Origin: Solea solea
Lineage: Eukaryota; Chordata; Actinopteri; Pleuronectiformes; Soleidae
Length of the DNA stretch: 64,000 nucleotides
Direction: 5' to 3'
Assembly: GCF_958295425.1 (NCBI RefSeq)
Contig: NC_081150.1
Location: 11,221,001 to 11,285,000, forward strand
Part shown: one piece after another, positions 51,195-62,935 of the stretch
How positions within the stretch are numbered: the first letter of the stretch is position 1
Layout: the number at the start of each line of letters is the position of its first letter
Translations under genes and position numbers: made by a program
The notes under the pieces: generated by a model
Told to the model about the DNA's origin: nothing
Database searches by the model: none
What the model saw: the letters and a program-made list of their open reading frames with translations, nothing else

Positions 51195-51445
51195 GAGGCC
51201 TGATTAGCATTTAAGTCAAACAATTAAAGCAGGAGCATTCATAAAGGGAAGGATCTTATTAGCTGGAGAAAAACAGAATGAGATGGACCATTTCTCAGCT
51301 GCTTAAGCCTCAGGATTACTCAACCTTTAGTGGCAGCGCGGAACAATGTGGCTTTAAAAGAGCCATTTTGCAGAGAAGCGTCTGGTTGACAATTATTTGC
51401 CTCTAAGCTGTTTAATAGGTGGTCGGGAGAGGTCTTTAAGATCCT
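51195..51445. promoter_or_regulatory. Candidate conserved enhancer block
   Basis: A 250-bp repeat-free block after a GA tract, containing 'cctgattagcatttaagtca', 'cttattagctgg', 'caggattactcaac' (Otx-like GGATTA), 'cggaacaatgtgg' (Sox-like ACAAT) and 'gacaattatttgc'. Dense homeodomain and Sox words without coding potential are typical of vertebrate developmental enhancers. Conservation itself cannot be seen here. Confidence 0.35.
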
Positions 51446-52094
51446 CATTCATAAACTAGCAATCTGGGCCACAGTGTGTGAGGCATCTCAGACCGCGTGT
51501 GTGTGTGTGTGTGTGTGTGGTGAATATGAAGGGTTTTAAAGAGACTGACATAAGAAAGAGAGAAAGGACAGGAGGAGAGGGAGTTTTAAGTCTGCTAAGC
51601 AGATCAGTGTCTTTGTGTGCAGTCGACAGAAGCACTTGAAACTTTATTTGCGAGCCCAAGCTGTCTGGGGCTAATTCTTTCTTTTTATTGCTTTTGTACA
51701 GCAATGAGGAAAAGGACTAAGGACATTTATGAAATACTTACACAGCGGTTTTTTTTTTTCTCCCTGTCTACTATTGTTGAAATATATTACAGCGAAAATG
51801 TTGCGTATCAAGGGAGGAGAAAATCTAAAGCGACTATAAAACACCAACTGGTGAGTGGTATTTAACAACAAAACTTCTACACTGAAGTGAATTCTAAATA
51901 AACAGTTAAATGTTTCTGACCCTGTTAAGCAGACTGTTTGTGTTTACAGATTGATTTATTTAAAAAAGAAAAAAAAAACAGAGAAACAGTCAATAATCTG
52001 TTTTCCCAAACGATTTTTAATCACCCTTTCAAATATTTGTGCCGTTGCTTGTGTGGAGTCGTGTCCTTTAGGATTTGAGATGGCCACAAACAAC

Positions 52095-52096
<2 letters not shown>

Positions 52097-52135
<39 letters not shown>
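52097..52135. repeat. (GA)n microsatellite
   Basis: About 19 GA units. Confidence 0.95.
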
Positions 52136-52138
<3 letters not shown>

Positions 52139-52204
52139 GAAAAAAGATCAACAAACAGGCGAAGCATAGAGACAGAACAGTTAGAGGATGAACGCTGCTA
52201 ATCC

Positions 52205-52260
52205 TGACCTCAGCTAATGCTAATGCAAATGCATGTTTATCAAATATGCAATCAACATTA
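52205..52260. promoter_or_regulatory. Candidate POU/octamer-bearing regulatory block
   Basis: A perfect octamer ATGCAAAT at 52223-52230 lies within 'gctaatgctaatgcaaatgc', followed by 'tatcaaatatgcaatcaac', a second octamer-like word. This clustering is suggestive of a POU-factor site, but function is inferred. Confidence 0.35.
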
Positions 52261-55200
52261 GTTAGAAAAACAAGGATCTGCCAGCACTCTGCTCTTTGTT
52301 CCGTGATTGTGGAAGAGGGAGATTAAGATGGGCTTTAGTGACGCTCAGAGATGGAAGGAAGGAATGAGAGCGCGATGGAGGGATGGCTCGATGCACTTGT
52401 GCTCAGAGTGGAGGGAAAAAAAAAGAAAAAAGAACAGCTGACTCTGTTCCTCATTTTCATTTGCGTAAAGATGAATTTCATCCAAGCTGTGTTTCTGTGG
52501 CACCTGATTTAGATTTTGGGGTTTTCATGTGAAGATTTTTGTTAATCTGAGACAACGCAATATTCTCTCAACACATTAAATGTTGGAATATGTTTTGAAG
52601 TTTGACGTCTTTTCAGCACTTTGAGGCCAAAGCTGTTGACATTATTTGGAAATGGGGAGAAAGTACCTCGGAAACCCCCACAAGCCATTTGTTTCAGTGT
52701 AAAAACAACAACCTTGATAGATGTAGGACAATTTCTTGGCTCTGACTTCATGTTAGTTACTGCTCCCAGTTACACATCCCGCACATTGTCGTGTATGAAG
52801 TAATAAATCAAATGTTAATTGGAGAACTTTATAGGCACGTTTGGACTTTTTTCTTGCTTTGTTGCAGTGCAGTATGCACAAGTCTCTGTTTGTGCTGAGG
52901 GATAACTAATGTTTACATGCACAGCCAAAGAGTTTAATCTTTTTAAATATCAGTGTACTCGCGTGTAAGTTGTCATTGTTGCGGTGTTAATATCTCCAGC
53001 TCCTGAAAAAAAGATGTTGCTTATTGGTGTTAACCTGCTAAATTAAATACCAAATAGTTGTTTTCGGGGATACATAGAGTGTGTGATTCTACACGCTTTC
53101 ATATAGCTAAAGGCATTTTTAATAATAATAATTATTATTTTCTACTTCCTTTGTCACAAACACTGCATACAACTGTTGAAATTCACCACTCTGTTTTCAA
53201 AGTGACACATTCAGAAGGACTTAAATTGCATCCATGGACTTGTCCAGTGTTACGAGGGAAGTTGTTGAGATTTGTGGTTCTGGTGGTTAAATGTTTACAG
53301 GGTGACACAGGGGCACAAGTCTTACCAGTCTGTGCCTCCCCTGGGCACCTGGAGAAACAGAGGTAACCTATTTTCTTTGGCAAGGTTGAGCAGTCACACG
53401 GAGACTGTGCCGGTGCTGTTTGACTGCATTGCTCCTTTAGGCTCTCTTACCTTGCTGTCTCTGTCTCATTTACTCTTTGTCTCATTTACTCTTTGTCTTA
53501 CTTCCTCTTCAGCCACCACTTTCTCTTCCTCCCTCTCTCTCTCTCTCTCTCTCTTTCCTTCTTCCTTCTTGTCCTGCCGTTCCCTCCGTCCCTCTGTCCT
53601 TCTCCTCCTCCATGCACCGTCACACAGGGATAAAGGAGAGGTCCTGCTGTGCTGTGTTTGCCTGCTTGGTTGCAGGGTTTTTTTGTGAGTAAATGAGGTC
53701 ATTAGAAGACACTCTGACCTCACCAAAGGCATTTGTTCTGCACACTGTGTTTTTCAACACTCTTCTTCTCAGTATAAATACACACCTTTGATGGAATGGC
53801 CACATACTGGGATCATTAACATGCCATTGTATCGCCAAACAAACTAGGGTGAAAAATTCCTTTCTGTTTTCCTTTAACCTCTTTAAGCATTAGATATGGT
53901 GAAGTCTGTGTCGCTAACAGGTCCACAGTCAAGTATCTATTCTATTTTACCTGTTTACACACTTGTTCACTTTAGCATGTTATCTCCCTCCTCATCTCCA
54001 TCTAATCCTGATCTCTCCCATTGGCGTGGTGGAAAATCTTGCAGTGGGGTGACACCTCCAGGCGAGCTTTGGGCCTTTGGTTCTTCTCTCTCTGTGGCAC
54101 GTATCCAGATCCCTGATGACACCTGTGAGCTTTGGCAGAGCTCCTGGTTTACAGTCGCTGTCAGGAGGCTTTTATGTCAAACAAAACACCAACACAGTGT
54201 GTTCTGTCTCACTGTACTTTAACAATTCCCCCACCGCCAAATGACTCCAGCCCTCTTTCTCCGGCACTCCAAGTGGCCACGGCCCATTCTGTGATCGCGC
54301 GCGGCTGCAAACACCGAATCAGTCGTTTTCTCGCCACGTCAACGGGTTTCAGTTATTGCTGAATGTCAAGGACGTCTGCTGAGTCCACCTCGCATCTATC
54401 TGAGCCAAACCCATTTCTTGTGTTGTGTAACACCGTCCGCCATTGTCCGAGCGCACTCATAAACATACTTCATGTGCAGCATCTCTGAAGTGTATTCCAT
54501 TGTTCCTCAAGTGGGGAGACGAGTGTTGCCGCTCTCCAAATGGACATTGGTGCATCTCCTGAAACAATACGCTTCCCCAACACCTCATCACTCGCATGTG
54601 TTTAAAAACGTCAGACCTTGACCACTTACGCCTGGAAAGAAAATTACCTGAGCACAAAGCAGGAGCTCTTGTCTACACCCTAAAATACATCATAGCACTC
54701 TTGTCACCGCAAGTGGAGGGTCTATTAAAAACAATTATTTTAGCCCTTCACGGACAGTTTGCTCTTTGTGATGCATTGTGTTTTTGAGTGAAGAAGTATA
54801 GGCGGTAATCAATGGAGGAGCCGTATGGTCAAGGTAAGGCTGCCGAGTGATCTAAACACACGTATACATGGGAGGGAGGGGGCTGGCGCTGGGCCTCAGA
54901 TACTCATTAATGATGTATTGTATGCATGAAGGCTGATTATAACACAGCCGTGGAAAATACTCGGCTCTAACACTACCACTAATGTTTGCCCGTGTTTTCA
55001 TTCGTACAAAAAAATACAAAAATAATATTAAATACACATATAAATGATACACATTTATTTCATATCTGATCTAGTTTGCGCTACTTGGGGACACGCAGTT
55101 CTTAATTTATGCCTCATCCATTACTTCGGTATTTCAGAAGACCTCATGTAGCCTATTATGAGCATTATGTCCTCACACACGTTATCTTATTCAACAAACA

Positions 55201-55739
55201 GCCTGGTTTATTATTCATAGCTGTATCGTGGCGACAATTCATTTTTTTTTAACATGTCAATAAGTCAGTAAAACTGTGAGAAATGTTGACCTGTGTTTCC
55301 CTAAAATAAAAATATGACGTCCTCACATGTTTTCACTTGTCCACAAAACAAAGATATTCTCGACTTGTTTTCATTTTCTTTCACAGCACGAACCAATTAA
55401 TCACTAATCATAATATTTGTCGATTCATTTAGTTGAGTCTAATACACACGTGAGACTATACTGTGATTGAAACCTCTTGAGGTCACATTAAAGGCCTTGA
55501 AAGAACCCGTTAAAATGTGATTTCAATGTATCCTGTAAAGTTTTTTCTGACTCATTTTGGTGCACATTTACAGTTGACAAATGCTTAATTCTAACTACAC
55601 ACTACACTATTACTCATTTCCATGCATTTATCAAGTACACAGAATCATCATACACTAACTAATAATAGAGTAGATTTTAGGGAGACCTGACTTATATACA
55701 GCTTATATATGATAGTCCATTATCAGATTTTTAACAATT

Positions 55740-56200
55740 TATATTGAAACAATGGAAATTGTTTGAAGAGCAAAAGATGAAGAGGGCTGAGTATGAGACA
55801 TATAAAACGTGAAAGAAGGAAGGAGATAAGAGACAAAAGGGGAGAACCGTAAGTGTGAGACATGTGGGTGGACACTGGGCATGGTGGCAGTAGGCACAGG
55901 GGCTTAATGAGAGGTGAGCCAGAGGAGAAACCTAAACCAAGGACAGAGAGAAGGTAGCAGGGAGAGAGAGAGGTGAGAAGGAGGGAGTGAGTGATAGATG
56001 GTGCAGCGGGAGAGGGGGAATAGAGAAAGAGAGGGAGGACAGGACTTTGGAAAACAGAAGCAGTAAACAAAAAGCCAAGAATAGAGTCCAGGTGTGAACA
56101 GGGAAGAAACCTGTGAGGGACACCGGGATGGAGAGGACGGGATAGAGGAGAACGCTGAGGGAAGCGCAAGGCAGGGTCAGTGGGAGGCGTCCAAGTTACA
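55740..56200. other. Long purine-rich tract on the plus strand
   Basis: About 460 bp strongly biased to A and G on the plus strand, with GGGA and GAGA motifs. The bias suppresses stop codons on the minus strand and explains a 162-codon open frame there (55723-56211), whose product is a run of Ser, Leu and Pro without domain features. Confidence 0.6.
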
Positions 56201-56645
56201 GAGCTGAGCATGTGACTTGGAAGAAGATTGTTTATACATGCTTCTTATAGTTCAGTCCTCTTTTTTATTTATTGTTGAACGCTGATAGAGGAAGGACACA
56301 TATTCAATTCACGGTTCAATGCTGAAGTCACAAAAAAATGTGCATGTATTTACATTTTAGGCAATTGTTATTACTTACTGCTGCACTACACTGCACTAGT
56401 TTTACTGCTAAATAAGAACAAATGCTGGAAATATTATTATATAATATATTAAGACTTTGGAAGATATGAAAACAGACGTTTTCAAAGAGAGGAGATTAAC
56501 AGAAAAGCTTGGTGTCTTTAAACAAAGAAACCTGCTCCTCAGACACAAAGGAAAACGAGGAAGGGACAAACAGGAACTTGGCTCGCTCCCAACTTGTGAA
56601 GGAGTTTGGGACAGCACCATGTTTCTCTGCCCCCTCCTTCCATCA

Positions 56646-56663
56646 CCCCCCCCCCCCCCCCCC
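56646..56663. repeat. Poly-C tract, C18
   Basis: An uninterrupted run of 18 C in a pyrimidine-rich context. Confidence 0.9.
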
Positions 56664-59218
56664 TCCACCTCCACCAACCCCCTATAAAGGTGATGTATGG
56701 CCAGGGGATGGATGTGCCCTTGTCAGAGCCCTGTGTCTGAAAATGCTGATGGATGGAGGGATGGAGAGGATAAGGCGAAGGAGGAGAAGGAATGCAGGTG
56801 ACGGGGAGATGACATTGATGAAGCATGAGTGCGCCGCACGGCCACATCTCAGACAGCTGTTTAGCGACGGGGGCTAACACACAGTGGTGAGAGTGTGCGT
56901 GTTTGGAGGGTGTAGGGGACAGGGGGCACATATGTAGAGGAGGCAGCTCAGTGCGAGTATTTATAGACGAGGATGTGACGTGAAAAGTTCCTTATAACTC
57001 TCCCTCGTTACAAAAATGAATGATTGTATTAGTCCCACTAACACTCCACGATGAGGAGGTATACTGTAGTAATGGAAAACAACGTGACTATTACCAAACC
57101 GAGAAGTCGAGCCGAGCCGTGCTAGAACTAAAACTAGTTCTTATATACTTTTGTACTCACTATTGTAGCTCAGCTCAGTTGGTGCGGGAGAAAGGCAGCA
57201 TCTCAAACGTATCCATGTCTCATGCTCTTCAAGCGTTGGCTGCAGCCTCAAGGCAAGCCTCGGGCTCCCAGGCCTCCCCCTGTGTGGCAGGATACCAGAT
57301 CGGTCTCAGACACACACAGCTGTGGCCCAGGGGCCATCACTGCCCCCGGAGAATGGCGCTCAAACTCCCCAGAGCCATATTTAAGAGCAACAGTAAGTGA
57401 TTATCTGTGTTTGTAAACTGTATCTGTGTCTTAGTGTGTGTGACTTTTAGCCCTCAGCCAGCAGGCGTCCAAGGGCCCATTCAAATTGGGGTCGGAGGAT
57501 TAGCTGATTCCCCTCCGAGCTCGGTGGGTTTCCGAGCAAGGACTCGGGGAATATCAGAAATATCTGTCACAGTAAAACATGACCGCACATCACAGCAGCA
57601 GTCATAAATCACACAGCTTGTTCTGCTCCTGATCCAGTGTGCACAGATTTCCACTGAGCAACAAAGAGGCCAATACAGTAGAGAGGAAGTGAATGGGGAG
57701 TACAGTACAAAGTATCTGTCCATGAATCTCGTTCAAAGACGTTTTAGAAATCCTGTTTCTGTGACTGACCTTTGACGTTGTGGAGAAACTGCAAATGTTG
57801 TGGAAAAGAGTATATGTGTAGTTTCTTATAGATCCATGTTTGAGTTTCTGTGGAATTGGTTCCTCAAACTACCTGGTAACTTTGAGTCTCTTTGGGAAAG
57901 TGTGAAGGGAGATACATCTAGAGACAACTCTAGATGTATCACTTTCATAAAACCCTTTAAATGTAAAATCTAATAACGCTTATTTATTGTTTTTAAGGTT
58001 TTAGTACATTTATTTTTCAAAGCATCTTCCATTAAGAAAAGGTGCATCCTATTATTATTAGTGTTTATACGTGGAGGTTTGAATGCTGGAGGGAAAAAAA
58101 GCAGAAAGGATGAATTTATAAAATAAAATTGAAGTGAAAAGATGAGGGGATCCAGATTAAGGGAAGATGTAATAACAGGGGGAACAATGGCAGAAGTAGA
58201 CAGGAGATTTAGTGAGGGGTAGGTTGAGAAGGGGAGGGGCGAGGTCTGGCTCCGGACAGTGAACTGGAAGTGTGAGTATGTGAGAGTGGACAAATTGCAC
58301 TTGTGACACAGAGCGGTATTGACAAGCAGGACCGATGTCCCTGAGAAAACCTTCAGAATTCAATCTCATTGATTCCCACAGAGGAGTGGAGGACGCTGCC
58401 CCTGGTCCATACTCTGAGTCATTACACACACGTGTGCACACACACACACAGTCACACAAATACACAACAGTAATCTAGGGACGCGTTATTTGAACTTGTG
58501 TACTTTTAGCGGTTTCTCACAGAGACGTAAAAACAAACAAACATTCAAACATACTTCAACATTCACAGAGAGTCTCTCTGAGCCCTCGGAGTGTTTTCAC
58601 GCTCACCACTAATCTGACTCATTTCTACAGCTGCCACACTTAGGACTTCATTACATTGTTCATGTTGTTTTCCCCTTGTGTGAGTGTGAGTCTGATTGCG
58701 TGAATGCAACCACACAACTACATACATGTGCCCATGACACGCGTGTGAGAGGAGGAGGAGGAGGAGGGGGAGCAGGAAGAGATGGTGGTGGGTGTTGAAG
58801 AGGTGGTGGTAGTAGTGTTGGGGGGTGGATGGGTGGCACAGAGTCCATGTGTTGTATGACCTTGGTCACTGCTGAGGGGACCTAGTTTCTTGCCAAGCCA
58901 ATCAATAAGCTAAACAGGCGGAGGATGGCTATTTGGAGCATGGGAAGCCAAACTCAAATACTGATAGGTTATCTGCCTGTCCCAGCACCACTTCTGTGCA
59001 AATATTGGACCAGCACATTTTTCACGGTGACTTGCATTTTGAAAAAAGAGAGCGAGAGAGGGAGGGAGGGAGGGAGGGAGGGAAAAAGGAAGAGAATCAG
59101 AGGAGCGACAGGGGGAGACAAGAACAGACATGGTTGAGTGGACACACAGCAGAGGGCGAACGCTCCCTCCTCCCTCTGAACCCCTCCTCTTACCCCCGAA
59201 ACCTCCGACCAACAAGTA

Positions 59219-59220
<2 letters not shown>

Positions 59221-59256
<36 letters not shown>

Positions 59257-59272
59257 ATTGTTTCGGAGGGTG

Positions 59273-59323
<51 letters not shown>
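59221..59323. repeat. (CT)n and (CA)n microsatellite pair
   Basis: CT tract 59221-59249, 25 bp of unique sequence, then a CA tract of about 50 bp (59274-59323). A GGGA tract lies just upstream at 59058-59082. Confidence 0.95.
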
Positions 59324-59325
<2 letters not shown>

Positions 59326-59944
59326 AGACACTGACACAACATTGCATTACAGAAACTGCATTTGAGAAAATATTACATTAAAGACTGTGTGAACGTAAAC
59401 TTAAATTTGTACTTGACTGTGTTTTCTATGGGCTTTTAGCTACACGTGAATATGCTTTTAGGTTTAGAGTTGTGTTCTCAATCTTAAATTTACCTTAATT
59501 CTCCTGAAGGTTACACTGACACTTGCAAAGGTTGTTATGTTATAGAGTTCATAGATTGTTACCCAGGTTCTGTTCAGATGTTTTTTCATGAAGCCAGATG
59601 GTCAAACAATTCTGATGTCATTTTCCTATAATCATTATGTTATTTTGTTTTGTTCATATTTAAGTGATTGGAAAAATTGACACGGAAACAGTGATTCAGG
59701 CACCTGGAACAAGCTAAGTGCTTCTAATGAACGGAAGAGTCAAGACGACAGAGTGAGGACCACATGAGTGGAGATTGACAAGCGGTAGCATGGATAAAAA
59801 CAAAATTACTACAATTACTCTTTTTTTCTAACATGTGGCTGTGTAATAATATTGATTTCATTTCTTCTCAGAAAATAAAGGTGAATTAAGTTCAAATGTA
59901 TGTGTGGAAATAGTAGCAAATTATAACAATGAGCAGATAAGATA

Positions 59945-60158
59945 AAAATGTAGGTGTGTGTGTTCTTCTATTTCTTGCTATGTGAAGACATTTTGGTTTG
60001 TCCTCACATTTTTAAAGGGATTTTTGGGGGTTAAGACACAGTTTTAGGGTGAGAGTTAGAATTGCGTTTAGGGTTAGGCATTTAGTTGTGATGGTTAAGG
60101 TAAGGGTAAACGGATAGAAAATGCATTATGTCTATGAGGGTCCATGTGTGTGCGTGCG

Positions 60159-60192
<34 letters not shown>
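59945..60192. repeat. Dispersed fish repeat with TTAGGG-like words plus (GT)n
   Basis: Contains 'gcgtttagggttaggcattt', 'gttaaggtaagggtaaacgg' and 'gcattatgtctatgagggtc', followed directly by a GT tract. This association of imperfect TTAGGG-like words and a GT repeat is familiar from many fish genomes. The TTAGGG words are scattered, not tandem, so it is not an interstitial telomere. Confidence 0.5.
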
Positions 60193-60325
60193 ACACAGAC
60201 AATGCTGTGTCTTGTAGTGATCTGTAGTAGATGATGGCAGCTGGATCTGATCAATAATGGATAAGTGACACATGCCAACTACTGTATTCCAACTACTCTG
60301 GAGAGACACAAGGCAGCCTAGTGTC

Positions 60326-60362
<37 letters not shown>

Positions 60363-61663
60363 GTGTGCGCGCGTGTGTGAGGCCCCTTCGAGACAATTCA
60401 AAGCAAAGAGATATAAAAAGTTATATGGGGCGTATAAAAGTTGAGAGAGATAAAGAGAGAGAGGTAAGGTGCGTGTGTGTGCGTGTGTGTGTGTGTGTGT
60501 GTGTGATGGGGGGGGTGTCGCTGTGCTTTTCTGCATTTCCCATCAGGTGTGGAAGTCAAAGCCAACTCGTGCTGGTGCGGCAGCGACTGGAACAATGACT
60601 TCAAGAGCAGCACACACCAAAACCACATTAATTATTAGAGAGCAGCGATCAAAGCACAACTGTGACATGAAATAAATGAATTAAAACTGGGAAAAAAAAA
60701 ATATCGCCATCTGGACGAAAAGGGTTTCACATCCCTGAAACGCTTGCTGCTCAGATGATTTTCTTTTTTGTGTGTGTGTTTTTCTGCTTTTCAAATTAAC
60801 ATTTTACAGTAGGAAAAAGCCTGAACTAGATTCAGCAATTGTTTAAAAAAAAAAAAAAAAACATTATTTCAAATTCCTTTAGTGCCGTTTGTTTATTGTT
60901 GTGTAGTTAGATTTATGGTTTCTTCCTGAGAAGGAGTCAAAAATATGGACATTTATTTTCCATGACTGTGTGTTAGCCTGGTTTAGCATTATTGAATAAT
61001 TATGTAATTATGCATTTTATTTTGTAACAATATTTTGACAAGAAATATGTCTGTGTTGCACCACTGGCAATGGCAAGCACAGTGTGAGGGTTGTTTGTCT
61101 GTTTCTTCAGACATGTACAGATTTAAAAAAAAGAAAATGTTAATTAGTAGGTTACATGATAAGATTAATATCTTTCACATATCTGTGCATTAATAGAGCA
61201 CTAAAGCTCTGGATAATTAGTCTAGAATTACATCAACACTGGAAGCAGGATAAATGTCATATACAGTATATCATGTAAGCTTGTGCTTTCCATATATACT
61301 TCCAAGTTTTTATGCGTCACTAAGCCGCCAGCTCTGTATTTAACCACTGATATAAACTGGTCATCTGACTATGAAGTGGACGACAGTTCAGTGGAGGCAT
61401 GCGATTACAGATTGTGTGTGTTTGGTAACAGAGATGCCCCCCGTTTTTCTCTCTGTCTGCAGCGCTGGCTGCTGAACTGGTGCGATGTTGTCTTCCCGTT
61501 TCTGCTCGTCCACTCGTCGCTGGCTCTCATCCCTTATCTCTCTCTCTCTCCAGCTACCTCGGCCTATCTCGCTTTCCCTCTTTCCTCTCTCCCTCTCTCT
61601 CTCTCTCCCTGACACTGGGCACTGCTCCACTCCCTGACCATCTGGGCCTCTCCTCCACGAAAA

Positions 61664-61850
61664 GTGTGTGTGTGTGTGTGTGTGTGTTCTTGTATATGCT
61701 ACCTCTTTAGGACATTTTCTGGCATAAACATTGCTTGTCAGGACCAGTCCTTCTCATGGAGACCAAAACCTGGTTCTAATGAGGCAGAATCTCATTTTGG
61801 AGAAAGTCTGGGGCTAAAAATAGGATAAGGTTTGGGATAACACTGTTTAG
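61664..61850. repeat. Second GT-linked dispersed repeat
   Basis: A GT tract (61664-61686) continues into 'gttcttgtatatgctacctc' and 'aggacattttctggcataaa', with 'tggagaccaaaacctggttc' further on. It resembles, more weakly, the repeat at 59945. The family assignment is inferred. Confidence 0.4.
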
Positions 61851-62895
61851 ACCGCTCAAATGAATGGAAGTCAAAGAAGAGTCCTTAAAGGATGGCGGTG
61901 TGTGTGTGTGTGTGTGTGTGTGTGGCGGGCATGTGTCGAGAGTTCTAAGAGCAGTTGCTTCTCGGGAGGACACATGTGAATGTGTGTGTGTGTGTGTCAG
62001 TAGAGGAGCCTTCCTTCGCCAGGTGGACAGCTGCTACTTAGTAGCTTTACAGTCTCGCCAGCAAAGTCAGGAGGAGTGAGCTGGCAGACTTAACCCTTTA
62101 ATTCTCCAAAACAATGCTGTACATCGCTGGGTGTCTGTCTGTCTATATGAATGTGTGTGTGTGTGTTTAGCATTATTGTTATGCATGCTGATGTGTCATG
62201 TCAGAACTATTTACTCACCAATAACTCATTTCACTGTCTATTCTCAATGTATAGGCATGCAGACATAAGAGTATTGTATTAGTTTATCTGTATACATATG
62301 TTTTGTAAAAGGTATGCAAGGCTGTTACCATTGAAGTTTATTTATTTTTACATTTTCAGGAAAGTCTTGTGATTGTTTTACATTAAATTGTTTGTCCTGG
62401 AAGTTCTTTTGATAAAACAACAGGACTGGTCTTTACATTGACTTGCTTTTTCAAAGGCACATAAGTGGTGATGTGAATAAACAACATCACATTCAGCACA
62501 ATGCCATTAAAGGACTGAAAATAATAATAGGTGGAGTCAGCACCTGTCAATTAAAATACACCACTCCCATCTGTGAGCATTTGCTTATTTGAATAATGTT
62601 ACTGTCCTGCCATCAATGATATCCATTCTGATTAGTTAGATGTGTACCTGTTGCATGATAAACTTTAAAAAAAAACAGCAACTGTATTGAATGGATACAG
62701 ATTTGAAAAAGATTGTGATTGTTAAAAAAATGTACCTGTATTTTACCTCCCTGAAATTGCATTTAATCTTAATTCAAAGTAACTCAAGACTAAGTAAAAG
62801 CAACAAATATAGTGTATAATATCCATTACTGCGCTGTATGTCACATATTTGTATCATCACTGGCTGTGTGTGTGTATGTGTTATGTTACGTATGA

Positions 62896-62897
<2 letters not shown>

Positions 62898-62932
<35 letters not shown>
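62898..62932. repeat. (GT)n microsatellite
   Basis: About 17 GT units. Other GT tracts are at 60165-60192, 60325-60378 (with CG steps), 60473-60505, 61664-61686 and 61897-61923. Confidence 0.95.

Positions 62933-62935
<3 letters not shown>

Noticed and set aside
55723..56211. 162-codon minus-strand frame
   Set aside because: Explained by the purine-rich plus strand. The product is low-complexity Ser/Leu/Pro.
57020..57400. 126-codon plus-strand frame
   Set aside because: No domain, no matching neighbours, and sequence character is that of mixed intergenic DNA.
60060..60120. Interstitial telomere repeat
   Set aside because: TTAGGG-like words are scattered and imperfect, part of a dispersed repeat, not a tandem (TTAGGG)n array.
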